Source: Verrucomicrobiota bacterium (GTDB lineage: Bacteria; Verrucomicrobiota; Verrucomicrobiia; CAIQCK01). From it: a stretch of DNA of 64,000 bases. The stretch lies in NCBI GenBank assembly GCA_016222825.1, contig JACRQF010000008.1, positions 62,001 through 126,000 on the forward strand. The letters run 5' to 3'. Below the pieces are notes generated by a model. That model searched no databases and had not been told where the DNA came from. It saw only the letters and a program-made list of their open reading frames with translations. A program made the position numbers and the translations under genes. Each line of letters opens with the position of its first letter. The stretch's first letter is position 1. Below, piece by piece: positions 33,612-42,897 of this stretch.

Positions 33612-34337
33612 TCAAAACGGCTGACTGGTTCGGCGGCGGATGTAAATCTCATCAACAGCCGCCTTCTCCGACAGCGACAGTAGGAACATCACCGTCTGCG
33701 CGATGTCCTCCGGCCGCATCAGGATCGAACGATCCAAGTCCGGCCGCGCGTCGCCGACCATGCTTGTGTCCACGCCGCCAGGCAAAATGGCGCTGACGCG
33801 GATGCCGTGTGGCTGGGCTTCCACCGCCAGCGACTTGGTCAGCCCCATCACGGCGTGCTTGGTGGCCGTGTAGGCAGCCTGGTTGGGATAGCCTTTGAAG
33901 CCGACCACGCTGGAGATGTTGATGATGTAACCTCGGCGCTGCGGGATCATCAGGCGCATGGCCTGTTGGCAGCACCAGAACGTGCCGAGCAGATTGACCG
34001 CCGTCACTTGCTTCAACTCCGCGCTGGCAAAATCCACCACCGGCCCAAACCGGCCAATGCCCGCGTTGTTGACCAACACATCCAGCCGCCCCAACCGTTC
34101 CCTGACTTGCGCGAACGCGGCACTGACTTGGTCTTCCTGCGCTATGTCCAGCGGCAACCCCAGCGCTTGGCCACCGGCGGCGACAATTTCCCGTGCCACC
34201 GCTTCGATTTCCCGCTTGCTCCGCGCCGCTGCCACCACATGAGCGCCGGCCGCTCCGAGCGCGCGGGCAATGGCCTGGCCAATCCCACGTCCCGCTCCAG
34301 TGACCAGCGCCACTTGTCCTTCAAGCTGTTTCGACAT
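33612..34337 (-). CDS. Short-chain dehydrogenase/reductase (SDR)
   Basis: The 241-residue protein is a classical SDR. The NAD(P)-binding GAGRGIGQ is at 14-21 and the NNAGIG motif at 90-95. The catalytic set is Ser143 (INISSVVG), Tyr156 and Lys160 (AAYTATK), with PGGVDTSM after it. The residues after the first beta strand (AARSKREIE) suggest a preference for NADP, which is a weak inference. It probably reduces a carbonyl or oxidises an alcohol; FabG-like and sugar-dehydrogenase roles are both possible. It is 29 bases downstream of the isomerase gene on the same strand. Confidence 0.92.
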   Translation of the reverse strand: MSKQLEGQVALVTGAGRGIGQAIARALGAAGAHVVAAARSKREIEAVAREIVAAGGQALGLPLDIAQEDQVSAAFAQVRERLGRLDVLVNNAGIGRFGPVVDFASAELKQVTAVNLLGTFWCCQQAMRLMIPQRRGYIINISSVVGFKGYPNQAAYTATKHAVMGLTKSLAVEAQPHGIRVSAILPGGVDTSMVGDARPDLDRSILMRPEDIAQTVMFLLSLSEKAAVDEIYIRRRTSQPF

Positions 34338-34366
34338 GGACGATGAACTCCTGCGCGTTTGTGCGA

Positions 34367-35314
34367 TTAGCGATTACCGGCCACCAATTGTTCGACGAAC
34401 TGGCGGCCCTTACGCGCCTCGCGAATCAACTGCGCTGCATCGCCCGGGGCTAGCGTCTCGATGATCAACGGGCCGTGGGTGAAGCCGCCCTTCGCCAGCC
34501 GCGCCATCAGCGCCGGGAACTTGATTTGGCCGGTGCCGGGCGTGACGGCCACGTTCTTGGGATGCTGGTAATCCTTCACGCACATGCCGCTGACGATGCC
34601 GTCGAGCACGGCGCAGTCCTCGACGGGATCCACCTTGCCATCGGAGTAAAAGAAAATGTTTCCGGGATCATACATCACGGAGAAGTTCTTGTGGCGCACC
34701 GCATCGCACGCCTTGCGGAGCAACGGGCCGGGGCTGGTCAGTCCGCCATGCGGCTTCAACACGATGCTCACCTTCTTCTCCGCGGCGTAGCCGCACACCT
34801 CGGCGATCGCCTTGCAGTGGTTCCCGTAAGTCTTCTCGTTACCCAAGCTGCCCACCATCATGGACCAGACGCCCGCGGCGGCGCAGTTGTCAATCATCCG
34901 CCGCAGGCTCTCCACGCCGTCCTTCACCGAGCGGTCGCTGGCGAACGCGCCGCCGTAGGCGTTGGGAATTTGAAGGCCTCGTTTTCGCGCTTCCTCGCCC
35001 ATCTTCGCGGCTTCTTCCAGCGGCGTCGCCGGCGCGATCACGCGCTTGGTGGCCGACTTGATGCCGGAGAACCCGATGTATTTGAACCCCGCCTCCGCGA
35101 CGGCATCGAATGCTTCGCCGTATTCGCAGCCAGCCCACGGTCGCGTGTAACAACCGATCTGCCACCCCGTCGCCGGCGGTGCGCCCGGCGGCACCGGCGC
35201 GCTCAACGCGGTCTGCCGTCCCGCAAACCAGCCGCCGGCCGCCGCGGTGACCGTCCTGCATAGAAAATCTCGTCGTGTCATTGGGTTGCCGTCGTTGTGT
35301 TGTGGTCGTGTCAT
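34367..35314 (-). CDS. Tat-exported sugar phosphate isomerase/epimerase-like protein
   Basis: The 315-residue protein is a xylose-isomerase-like TIM barrel: IGCYTRPWAGCEYGEAFDAVAEAGFKYIGF, then VSIVLKPHGG, FSVMYDPGNIFFYSDG and a late PLIIETLAPGD. These give the usual Glu/Asp/His metal positions only in part. A twin-arginine signal (MTRRDFLCRTVTAAAGG) begins at residue 12. AAGGAGATC supports ATG 35314, which is also coupled to the ceramidase stop (ATGA). Substrate unknown; exported members of this family are frequent in this phylum. Confidence 0.87.
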   Translation of the reverse strand: MTRPQHNDGNPMTRRDFLCRTVTAAAGGWFAGRQTALSAPVPPGAPPATGWQIGCYTRPWAGCEYGEAFDAVAEAGFKYIGFSGIKSATKRVIAPATPLEEAAKMGEEARKRGLQIPNAYGGAFASDRSVKDGVESLRRMIDNCAAAGVWSMMVGSLGNEKTYGNHCKAIAEVCGYAAEKKVSIVLKPHGGLTSPGPLLRKACDAVRHKNFSVMYDPGNIFFYSDGKVDPVEDCAVLDGIVSGMCVKDYQHPKNVAVTPGTGQIKFPALMARLAKGGFTHGPLIIETLAPGDAAQLIREARKGRQFVEQLVAGNR

Positions 35315-36789
35315 GGTCTGATCTCCTTGCTGATGTTCTGTGGAACGCCTGAATGGGAAACCTCACGGTGACTGCGTTCCTTCTTAACCTCCGCCGTCAT
35401 CTCCAGCACAGCGGCGAGCATTTTCTCCGACGCCTGCGGTTCCATCCGGCTCGTGCCGAGCCAGGTTTCGTAGCCGCCCAACTCGAAATGCCGGGGCGTG
35501 GGCAGGTATCCGAGGCCGTCGTGTGACAACGACACCATGAACGCCGGCTGGACGGCGCTCCGTTTCTTGAACTCCAACCCGATCTCGCAGAACACCTCGC
35601 ATGGCATGCTCGCGATGCACACCGGGCCGACGCGGAAGACCTGCAACGGCGCAAGCCGGGTCTTGGGTTGAGCGGCCACGTCCAGTGTCCGGCGGGCGTA
35701 GATGGCAGGCATGTCAACCTTGTTGGACTTCGGCGCCGGCTTGGCGAGCGTCGCCTTTGCCCACGCGAGTTGCTCGGCGGTGGGCTGGCGAGAGCCGATT
35801 GTCAGTTCCCGATAGCGCGCGGCGAGTGTCACGCTGCCGCGATACTCGGCCTTGGCCAGCGATGCGTGAACCTTGCCTGCGATGTCGTCGGCGATGGCGC
35901 GCATCCTGACGTAGGGCGGCAGCGAGGGGCGCGGCTTGCGGAAATTGATGCTGTTGATGTCGCCGCTGGTGCCGTTGGCCATCATCGCCACAAACGGCGG
36001 ATCGAAATCGCGCGCGCCGAGCAGCCGTTTCAGCTCCCCGCAATACATGCCGTAGTAATCGGCCGAGATGTCGCCATCCCGCGTGCCGCCCACGTAGTGC
36101 AGCGAGTAAGCCGAATAGACCGCAATCGGCCGTCCCTCCGGCTCGCGCAGAGCGAGAACTGAGACAGTTGGGTCAGTGGGGCCGGCCGGTTCGACCAAGT
36201 CGGGGCTGCCGCCGGGCGGGTTCATCTTCACGCGGTCTTCGCCTCCGAATGGATTGGGTGGCACCGTGCCGGGCTTCATGAACCAGCGGCGATTGAAAAC
36301 GTGATCAGGAGCCTCAGCGGTCACAAACGCCGCCTGCGCGGGTCGCAGTCTGCCGATGGCAGTCTGCACGCCGTCGGCGATCCGCTGCGCCACGAACTTG
36401 CTGTATTCGCCCGGCGTCCCCTTGCCCGACGCGACGCAAGCCGAGTGTGTGTGCACAGCCGAAATCAGCACGTGCTCCGGCGGAATCCCCGTGTCCTGCT
36501 GGATCAGCTTGCGAGCCTCATCGCTCAGGCTGCGGCTGATGCCCAACAGATCGCACACCACCAGCGCCAGCCGCGTCTTGCCATCGTCCAGCACCAGGCA
36601 GCGCGCGTGCAACTCGTCATGGACGTTCGTGGCGATGGGCCGGACGAAGTTGCCGACGATTTCGCCGCCCAGGACCGGCGTGATGTTGCTCGCCGCCGCT
36701 CCCGCGCGAAACACGGCCTTGTCAGCCGCCGCGGCAAAGAGTTGTGTGCTCACCAGACAGCCAGTCACCCACAGAAGGAAATGTTTCAT
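35311..36789 (-). CDS. Neutral/alkaline non-lysosomal ceramidase-like protein
   Basis: The 492-residue protein has a signal peptide (MKHFLLWVTGCLVSTQLFAAA). The N-terminal region is typical of the ceramidase N family: FRAGAAASNITPVLGG, LHARCLVLDDGKTRLALVVCDLLG and LISAVHTHSACV, whose His residues bind zinc. MANGTSGDINSINF and MPCEVFCEIGLEFK follow. True ceramidases hydrolyse N-acyl-sphingosine; many bacterial relatives have unknown amide substrates. The C-terminal domain is shorter than in characterised enzymes. GGAGACACC precedes ATG 36789. It is translationally coupled to the isomerase gene. Confidence 0.88.
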   Translation of the reverse strand: MKHFLLWVTGCLVSTQLFAAAADKAVFRAGAAASNITPVLGGEIVGNFVRPIATNVHDELHARCLVLDDGKTRLALVVCDLLGISRSLSDEARKLIQQDTGIPPEHVLISAVHTHSACVASGKGTPGEYSKFVAQRIADGVQTAIGRLRPAQAAFVTAEAPDHVFNRRWFMKPGTVPPNPFGGEDRVKMNPPGGSPDLVEPAGPTDPTVSVLALREPEGRPIAVYSAYSLHYVGGTRDGDISADYYGMYCGELKRLLGARDFDPPFVAMMANGTSGDINSINFRKPRPSLPPYVRMRAIADDIAGKVHASLAKAEYRGSVTLAARYRELTIGSRQPTAEQLAWAKATLAKPAPKSNKVDMPAIYARRTLDVAAQPKTRLAPLQVFRVGPVCIASMPCEVFCEIGLEFKKRSAVQPAFMVSLSHDGLGYLPTPRHFELGGYETWLGTSRMEPQASEKMLAAVLEMTAEVKKERSHREVSHSGVPQNISKEIRP

Positions 36790-36892
36790 AATGGTGTCTC
36801 CGAAGCGCCGGTTCATGGACTCGCAGCTTACGCCTCCGCCGGTTGGTCAAACAAGACGGAAACCTCACGCGTCAGCCTTGTGCCTGCGGTTA

Positions 36893-37516
36893 CTAACGCC
36901 ATCCGCGAATCTTGCAGTGGACGACGGCAACCTGGCCCATGTAGTTGGCGGCCGGAGCGAGGGCGGCGGCCTTGAGGAGGTGTTCCCTGGCTTTGGCGAC
37001 GTCACTGAGAGCCTCGTGATAGAGACCGAGGTAGAGGTGTGCGTAGCATAGCTGCCGGTTGCGGGCCATCGCGGAGATGCCGTCCCCACCCTCCGCGACT
37101 TTGAGGACATCCTCCGGTTTTCCTTTGCCGGCGTAGAGGGCGTGGATTTCCTTCATGGGCACCCGGGTATCGCGCGTGATGGGGATGAACGCCTTCCGCG
37201 CGGCGTCCACGCTCTCGGCCTTGGCCACACACAGAAAATGCCACGCTGCGTTTTCCACGTCCTCGCTGTTCACCTTCTGGTGCGCCTCGAACTGGGCGCG
37301 GCCGTCCTTGTAGCGTTCCGCGTAATAGAGGGCCAGCCCGCGCTGCCAGTGGCCCGGCAATGACGAGGGATCTTCCTTCACTTGAGCATCCCATTCGATG
37401 AGGGCTTCCCTGATCCGTCCGGCAAAGAAATGCTCTTCCCCTCTGGCATAACGGGACTTGGTTTCCTGAGCAACGAGTGTCGAGAGAGTCAGGAGGAGAA
37501 CGAACAGGTGTTTCAT
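36893..37516 (-). CDS. Secreted TPR-like protein
   Basis: A 207-residue protein with a short signal peptide (MKHLFVLLLTLSTLVAQ). Two to three tetratricopeptide-like helical pairs follow: RYARGEEHFFAGRIREALIEWDAQV, GHWQRGLALYYAERYKDGRAQF and the late CYAHLYLGLYHEALSDVAKAREHLLKAAAL. It probably acts as a protein-protein adaptor in the periplasm. I place the start at 37516 because the signal peptide begins there. It is the first of three TPR-like proteins in this stretch; the gene remnant at 37549 lies immediately upstream. Confidence 0.8.
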   Translation of the reverse strand: MKHLFVLLLTLSTLVAQETKSRYARGEEHFFAGRIREALIEWDAQVKEDPSSLPGHWQRGLALYYAERYKDGRAQFEAHQKVNSEDVENAAWHFLCVAKAESVDAARKAFIPITRDTRVPMKEIHALYAGKGKPEDVLKVAEGGDGISAMARNRQLCYAHLYLGLYHEALSDVAKAREHLLKAAALAPAANYMGQVAVVHCKIRGWR

Positions 37517-37548
37517 GGCGAACGCGATTGTGAGTGGATGAACAGCTA

Positions 37549-37740
37549 TCAGCACACAGGCTTGGCCGCGGCTTCCTTCTCGTCAAAACCAACCATGTGA
37601 TTGTCGGTTAGCTTGAAGCGACCGGGGCCTGTGATGGCCTGCGTCGCGTTGGTGAGGCCGCCGCGCTCAATAAGGTTGTTGCGGAAGAGCGAGGTGTCAC
37701 TGCCATGGCCGGTGAACACGATGGGAAGCGCCCGCCCAGG
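37549..37740 (-). pseudogene. Remnant copy of the beta-helix gene 3' end
   Basis: The minus-strand reading HGSDTSLFRNNLIERGG, TNATQAI, GRFKLTDNH and KEAAAKP closely matches the C-terminus of the beta-helix protein at 20587 (HGSDTSLIRNNLIELGG, TNATKAM, GRFQLIGNH, KESAVQP). The rest of the gene is absent, so it is a partial, decayed duplicate. No start or domain upstream supports a functional gene. Confidence 0.75.
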
Positions 37741-37784
37741 AAGACAGTCAAAAACCTGAAGTTGGCCCGGATGATGATGTAACC

Positions 37785-39992
37785 TCATTTTTCGGCCAAG
37801 CACTGCTGGCGCCAACTCCGATTGGCCTGCCATTTCTTCTCCTCGTTGCGGAGTTCCCGGTAGAACTTGGCCATCTCAAACACGGAGTCTCTGAGTCCAT
37901 CAATCAAAAAGCCCGGTGGCATGTGTTTGTGCTCAGTGGTGTAGCCTTCCCAATACCCTTGGAAATCAGAGAACACGCGATTGGCCAGGCACCTGTCGGC
38001 CATTGCCGACCAAGCCTTGCATTCATCGAATCCGGCCGGGATTCCACGCAACAGTTTGGCCGAGAGCCGGGCTTTGGCCGCTTCTTTGAATTCTTTCCGG
38101 GCGGCATGGATATCGGCCATGCTGTCGTAGTAGGTGGCACCCGCGCTGTCCTTTTTCGATAAACGTCCGATTGTCGAACGCACCTTGGTGATGTCGCCAG
38201 TGGAAACGTAAGCCTCCAGGATTCGGCGATAGGCGTAATCTCTTCTCTCCGCATCAGCGATTCTTGCAGCCGTCCCGACCGCACCTTCAACATCCCCAAG
38301 CTTGGACTGGTATCCTGATATGGCGCCAAGGTAAAGATCCTTCGTCTTGTCCTCCGGCACGTCCAAGGACAGAGCCAATGCCTGTGACATGGTGTCCTGC
38401 GCTTCTCGCGTGTTTCCGTTGAAAATGCAAAACATGGCTACATTCGCGAGAAGAGACAGACCTTGGCCCTTGTCCGAGAGCTTGAGTGCCATGTCCTTCA
38501 CTTGTCGCAACACCTGGAGCGCAGCGTCGCGATCGGCTTGTGCGGGGTAGATGAAATTCATGAGCGACAACGCCTTCATCTGGTCAATCTTCCAAGCCGT
38601 TCCTGCCAAAAGCAATCGAAGCTGCTCATCGAGATCCACGGCGGCCAACGCATTAGCCAAATAGAAGGACTCGCTGCCCGGTCTGTCGTTCTGAACCTCT
38701 GGGAAAGAAGACATCATCATGGCAACAGTTTCCCGGGCAGCGTTTTTCTCTCCAGCCGCGGCCTGGGAAGCCGCAATCCACAGATACGCCCACCATTTCC
38801 ACTTCCCCTTCCTGCTCTCGTCCGTGTCCGGAATCAACTCAGCCAGCCTCTTTGCTTCTTTCAGGTCACCCGCCCAAGCGCAAAAACGCGAAAGCTGGCG
38901 CATCTGATCATCAGGGATCTTGCTGACAGAGGACTTGGCTTGTTCCACAAGTTCCAAGACACCAGCTTTGTCCCGAAACGATCTGTGCTCTTCGGCAACA
39001 TCGAGAAGGGCTTCGAACCGTTTGACTTCGTCGGAAAGTCCGGCCGCCACCTTTCGGGCGAGGAGCAGCGCCTGGAAGCATCCCGATCGGTCGCCTCGCT
39101 CCCATTGAGTCCTGGCAATCTTTTTCAGAGATGACAGCCGCTTTTCTTCGGGCAACAGCGCCACCGTATCGGTGGCTTCCTTGAAGACGCGAACTTTGAC
39201 CAGTGCGTCAATAAGAGATTGGTATGCAGTGGTCTTTCGGTTGTCCCACGGCATTTGTGCGATTATTTCCTTGGCACCGACCAGATTCCCGATGCTGAGT
39301 TGGCCTTCGAAGATCCCATCGTATATCGAAGAGATATTACCTTGGACGTCACTGTCCTGCTTATTGGCGACTTTAGATAACGTCCGGGCGGAGTCTTCCA
39401 GTTCCCCGTGTTCGACCTGCCTTGAGGCCGCATACCAATAGGCGGTGTCCCGGCTTTTTGAGTCAGCAAGTAAAGCGGCCGTCTTCAACGCACCTTCAAA
39501 GTCACCCATTTGTGACTCGGCATAGCTCAGGAATGAATCCGTGGAATCCCGGTTGATCATCGCGGCTCCCTCCGGCAAGGCCGCCACCATCTCTTTGATC
39601 TTGCGGATCAACTTGGCCACACCGGCTTCTGTCTGCACTTCCAACTCCAGAATCCGCTGCCCGACTTGGTTGGCGTTGGCCGCCTCCGGCGCTCCGGCGA
39701 GATAAGTCCGGTAAAGGGTGATCGCCAGCAGTTCCCTGCTACCGGCTTTATCGCACGCGAGGGCCAGATTGAAAGCCACCTGTGGATCGGTCGGGGCGAT
39801 CTTGCGGGCTTCAGTCAGATGTTTGATCGCCAAGGGCCACTCCTGCTGCCTGGCCGCCGCCAAGCCGCGCGCCATGGCCTCCTGGGCTTCGGGTGGCAGA
39901 GCCGTGTCCGCGGCTCGCACGCAAGAAGGCACTGCCGCAGCAAAAAGAGCCAGCAGGGTGGCTGCATGAATTGCGCGAAGTAAGGGTTTCAT
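37785..39992 (-). CDS. Large secreted TPR/helical-repeat protein
   Basis: The 735-residue protein has a signal peptide (MKPLLRAIHAATLLALFAAAVPSCVRA). A TPR-type N-terminus follows (AMARGLAAARQQEWPLAIKHL, KIAPTDPQVAFNLALACDKAG). The rest is a long series of ~35-residue helical repeats built like SIGNLVGAKEIIAQMPWDN, VFKEATDTVALLPEEKR and DLKEAKRLAELIPD. No catalytic motif is seen. Base composition is visibly less GC-rich than most of the window. A scaffold or assembly role at the cell envelope is the likeliest guess. It is followed on the same strand by the small TPR gene and preceded by another TPR gene. Confidence 0.82.
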   Translation of the reverse strand: MKPLLRAIHAATLLALFAAAVPSCVRAADTALPPEAQEAMARGLAAARQQEWPLAIKHLTEARKIAPTDPQVAFNLALACDKAGSRELLAITLYRTYLAGAPEAANANQVGQRILELEVQTEAGVAKLIRKIKEMVAALPEGAAMINRDSTDSFLSYAESQMGDFEGALKTAALLADSKSRDTAYWYAASRQVEHGELEDSARTLSKVANKQDSDVQGNISSIYDGIFEGQLSIGNLVGAKEIIAQMPWDNRKTTAYQSLIDALVKVRVFKEATDTVALLPEEKRLSSLKKIARTQWERGDRSGCFQALLLARKVAAGLSDEVKRFEALLDVAEEHRSFRDKAGVLELVEQAKSSVSKIPDDQMRQLSRFCAWAGDLKEAKRLAELIPDTDESRKGKWKWWAYLWIAASQAAAGEKNAARETVAMMMSSFPEVQNDRPGSESFYLANALAAVDLDEQLRLLLAGTAWKIDQMKALSLMNFIYPAQADRDAALQVLRQVKDMALKLSDKGQGLSLLANVAMFCIFNGNTREAQDTMSQALALSLDVPEDKTKDLYLGAISGYQSKLGDVEGAVGTAARIADAERRDYAYRRILEAYVSTGDITKVRSTIGRLSKKDSAGATYYDSMADIHAARKEFKEAAKARLSAKLLRGIPAGFDECKAWSAMADRCLANRVFSDFQGYWEGYTTEHKHMPPGFLIDGLRDSVFEMAKFYRELRNEEKKWQANRSWRQQCLAEK

Positions 39993-40009
39993 GGTGATGG
40001 GGCGTCCGG

Positions 40010-41422
40010 TTATTTCGACTTGCCGCTCTCCTGACCGGCCACCGCCGGCAAAAGGCCCTTCGAGTCCTCAGGCGAGGGGTCAAACGGGCCGGGTCGTTTG
40101 CCGCCCTTTTCGAGGTTGCTGGTTGTTTGCCGGGCAGAACGACCTTCAGTGAAATGCAGCAAATCCCGAATCGCCAGGTTTGCAGGAGCGAGTTGGTGGG
40201 CCTGCTTGTAGCAGGTGATGGCGGTATAATAATCGCCCGTCGCTGCGTTCACAGCCGCCTTGGCGAGCAACTCCTTGGTTTGGGGAGGCAGCGGAGTGTC
40301 CGTGTTCGCGGCATTTCCGCCAACGCTGGGTTCCAGAAAGAAGCCGGACATTCCCTGCACGAAAGCAAAGGCATCGCGGTAACCCAAGTGGCTCGGATTT
40401 GCCCGGCAGGCTCCTTGCAGGTAACTAATACTCTTTCCCCAATCGCCCTGGCCAAATTCAAAGGCGTCCAGTATGGCGTCAACCTTGGGGTTCTTGACCG
40501 TCTTCCCCTCCTGCATATCTTTGGCATGAAGAACGGCGCCCAGTGCCATCTGGATGTCGCGGTCATCCGGCCGCAATTGCAGCGCGGCCTTCAATTGACT
40601 GATCGCGCCTTGATAATCGTGTTTGGCCGCCGCTGCACTGGCGGACTCCTTGGCTGCTTGGACCTTGGCGTCTCTTTCCCGCGCTGCCCGGGCCTCTTCC
40701 GGTGTCATCTGTCCCTTCACCACGCGGGGGTCAACGATGGGCAGATCGTGCTGATCTGCGCGCCGAAGGTTCACGGGCGCGGAAGTCCGGCTGCCCTTGG
40801 AATAAAGAGGTTCCCGGGATTCCATGAAATCAAGCGCGCCACCTGCCGGAGGAACGGCCGGCGGAGAACCCGTGGTCAACGACGACGCGTCTTTTCCCTT
40901 GGGGTTGTCCAGGCCCGCACTGATATCGCGCAGCATACGATTCACCTTGCGGTTGGCCTCGTCCATCAACCGGGTTTCTTCCTGCTGTTTTTTCTGCTCG
41001 GCCAGAAGCTCCTCGGCCCTCCGGAGATTGCTGCGGATGACAGGGCGGTTGGGATCCATTTCCAAAGCCTTCCTGAAACACTCGGCGGCCCGTGCCCAGT
41101 CGTATTGATTCCAATACTTGAGGCCTTCCAAGTTCAGACTGCTGGCCGCCTGCGAACGCCGCTGTCGCTCGATCTCTGCCGGTGACGGGCTGGACGGAAC
41201 GAAAGAGCCGCCGCCACCGCCCTGTCCGGATGAAGTGCTTGAACGCATCGAACAGGAGGCCTCGTGCGCTGCCCGAAGATCAGCAACCCTCGCCTCGTCT
41301 CCCGGAGCAGCAGCCCCGTATTCGCGACCGCACCAGCGACAGGCGGCTGCATCCGCGCGGAAAGGCATCCCGCCCATCACCAGGAGAACCGCCACTTGGA
41401 TAATCCTGCATGTCTTCGTCAT
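40010..41422 (-). CDS. Secreted TPR protein with Cys-rich N-terminus
   Basis: The 470-residue protein has a signal peptide ending FRADAAA. A short CRWCGREYG element and a Ser/Gly-rich linker follow (residues ~25-75). TPR units come next (LNLEGLKYWNQYDWARAAECF, ALEMDPNRPVIRSNLRRAEELL and later KHDYQGAISQLKAALQLRPDDR, DYYTAITCYKQAHQLAP). The CxxC resembles a metal or zinc ribbon fragment. GGAGGAGC upstream supports ATG 41422. It lies 17 bases upstream of the large helical-repeat gene, so the two are probably one operon acting together in the envelope. Confidence 0.82.
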   Translation of the reverse strand: MTKTCRIIQVAVLLVMGGMPFRADAAACRWCGREYGAAAPGDEARVADLRAAHEASCSMRSSTSSGQGGGGGSFVPSSPSPAEIERQRRSQAASSLNLEGLKYWNQYDWARAAECFRKALEMDPNRPVIRSNLRRAEELLAEQKKQQEETRLMDEANRKVNRMLRDISAGLDNPKGKDASSLTTGSPPAVPPAGGALDFMESREPLYSKGSRTSAPVNLRRADQHDLPIVDPRVVKGQMTPEEARAARERDAKVQAAKESASAAAAKHDYQGAISQLKAALQLRPDDRDIQMALGAVLHAKDMQEGKTVKNPKVDAILDAFEFGQGDWGKSISYLQGACRANPSHLGYRDAFAFVQGMSGFFLEPSVGGNAANTDTPLPPQTKELLAKAAVNAATGDYYTAITCYKQAHQLAPANLAIRDLLHFTEGRSARQTTSNLEKGGKRPGPFDPSPEDSKGLLPAVAGQESGKSK

Positions 41423-41951
41423 TGGTTGCTCCTCCGTTTTGAAACCAGTCGGTGCCGCCCTAACATGGGGTGAGAGCTTCTCGATGCTGAAACCGAACTG
41501 CGGGGTTGCACGGTGGGAAATCCCCACGTGTTGCGTTCGGCTGCTTCCGTCACTGCCGTTATCACGTTCTTCTCCGTGGCTTGATCGAGGTCAGCGGCAT
41601 CGTAGCAGCGGCAACTGCGAGCGCAAGCAGTTACCGAGTTGGACACAACGAGGGTTGTTTCACCGCCAGTTGTTCCTCCCTTCGCGCTGCGAGCAGCACC
41701 GCCGCCATGACCCTAGCCGCAATACGGCACAGAGAGCTTTGTGCCGTATTGCGGCTAGGATGTCTTTGGGGCGCGCGGAGGGCGAGCGTAACGCGGCAAG
41801 GAAAACGGACAGGGAACAGCAGTCAGTGGTCAGCAGACAGGGCAAAGCGATCAGCGGGGATGCGAACAGTGGGAGGGCGGATTTTCCTACAGCGCGGAGG
41901 CCAGCTCTCGCAGGGCTTGCCGCCGTTGCCGTCGGGTCATAGAGTGCGCGC
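41423..41951. other. Intergenic region, 529 bases, divergent promoters and repeats
   Basis: No gene is supported here. It separates two divergent genes and must hold both promoters, though no clear -35/-10 pair stands out. It contains the long palindrome at 41712-41759 and a small CAGTCAGTGGTCAG-type repeat near 41820-41835. Confidence 0.55.
41712..41759. repeat. Perfect 20-bp inverted repeat, 8-base loop
   Basis: CCTAGCCGCAATACGGCACA (41712-41731) is followed by an 8-base spacer and its exact complement (41740-41759). It lies between divergently transcribed genes, so it is not a terminator for either. A dispersed REP-like element or a protein-binding palindrome are the better readings. Confidence 0.75.
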
Positions 41952-42836
41952 ATGGATTTGTTGCGCCTCGGTATCGTTGCGTTGGCGGTGGCGCTGGTCC
42001 CGCTCTGGTCGGCGGGGCAGGCGCCTGCGCCGGGCGGAAAGCTGGTGGAGAAGCCGTGGGAGAAGCTCTCGCACCGGCGGTTGATGGAATACGGCGAGAA
42101 GGCGCTCGGAGGCGACCCGGGCAAGTGGAAGCACGGCGAGACGGAGCACTTCGTGTTTCATTTCCAGGAACTGGCCGACGCGCAACTGGTCGGCGAGATG
42201 GCGGAGGCCTATTACCGGCAGATCCAGAAAGACCTCGGCGTCACGCAGGACCGGCTGACGCGCAAGAACCACGTGTTCATCTTCAACGACCGGGACGAGT
42301 GGCAGCGGTTTTTCAAGACCACCCGCCTCGATATGGGGGCGGTGGGCATCGCCAGCCGCACGGAGCTGTTCCTGCTCAGTCCCGGCGGGGCGCGGTTTGC
42401 CACGGGGCTTCTCGGCCATGAGATCACGCACTGCATCTTTTACCGGTTCGTGCCGAACGTGGTGCCGCTCTGGCTGAACGAGGGGTTTGCGGAGTTCGAG
42501 AGTCTCCATGTCTATGCGAAGCTCCGCGGCCTCGACGAGACGCGTTACAGCCACCGCCGTCCCATCCACTACCCGCTCAAGCAACTGCTCGCCGCCACGA
42601 AGTATCCGAAGACGGACGTTCCGAAGTTCTACGCGGCGAGCGAGCGGCTGGTGCGGTTTCTGCTGACGCAGCAGGACCGGCGGAAATTCCTGCCGTTCGT
42701 GCAAATGGTGGCCAGCGGTGCCAAGTCCGAGGACGCGCTGCTGTTCATCTACCACGACCAGTTCAAGTCGTTCGCGGAGTTCGCGGCGGCGTTCGAGAAG
42801 TTCAACCAGCCGCCGCCGCGGCAGGAACCGCCCTGA
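41952..42836 (+). CDS. Secreted gluzincin-type zinc metalloprotease
   Basis: The 294-residue protein has a signal peptide (LLRLGIVALAVALVPLWSAG). Its zinc-binding helix is GHEITH (His156, Glu157, His160). It is followed by WLNEGFAE, whose Glu177 is the probable third ligand, an M1-like (gluzincin) arrangement as in DUF1570 peptidases. The region before it (TEHFVFHFQELADAQLVGEMAEAYYRQI) is also typical of these envelope proteins. The C-terminal half is helical. It is likely periplasmic. It starts a run of plus-strand genes leading to LPS-core genes. Confidence 0.82.
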   Translation: MDLLRLGIVALAVALVPLWSAGQAPAPGGKLVEKPWEKLSHRRLMEYGEKALGGDPGKWKHGETEHFVFHFQELADAQLVGEMAEAYYRQIQKDLGVTQDRLTRKNHVFIFNDRDEWQRFFKTTRLDMGAVGIASRTELFLLSPGGARFATGLLGHEITHCIFYRFVPNVVPLWLNEGFAEFESLHVYAKLRGLDETRYSHRRPIHYPLKQLLAATKYPKTDVPKFYAASERLVRFLLTQQDRRKFLPFVQMVASGAKSEDALLFIYHDQFKSFAEFAAAFEKFNQPPPRQEPP

Positions 42837-42897
42837 ACACTGACAAACCCTTTGCTCTTTCGCAAAACGTCGCTAGGATGCCGGCTGGCAGCGCACT

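Noticed and set aside
41712..41759. Rho-independent terminator
   Set aside because: Both flanking genes point away from it and no T-run follows either arm.
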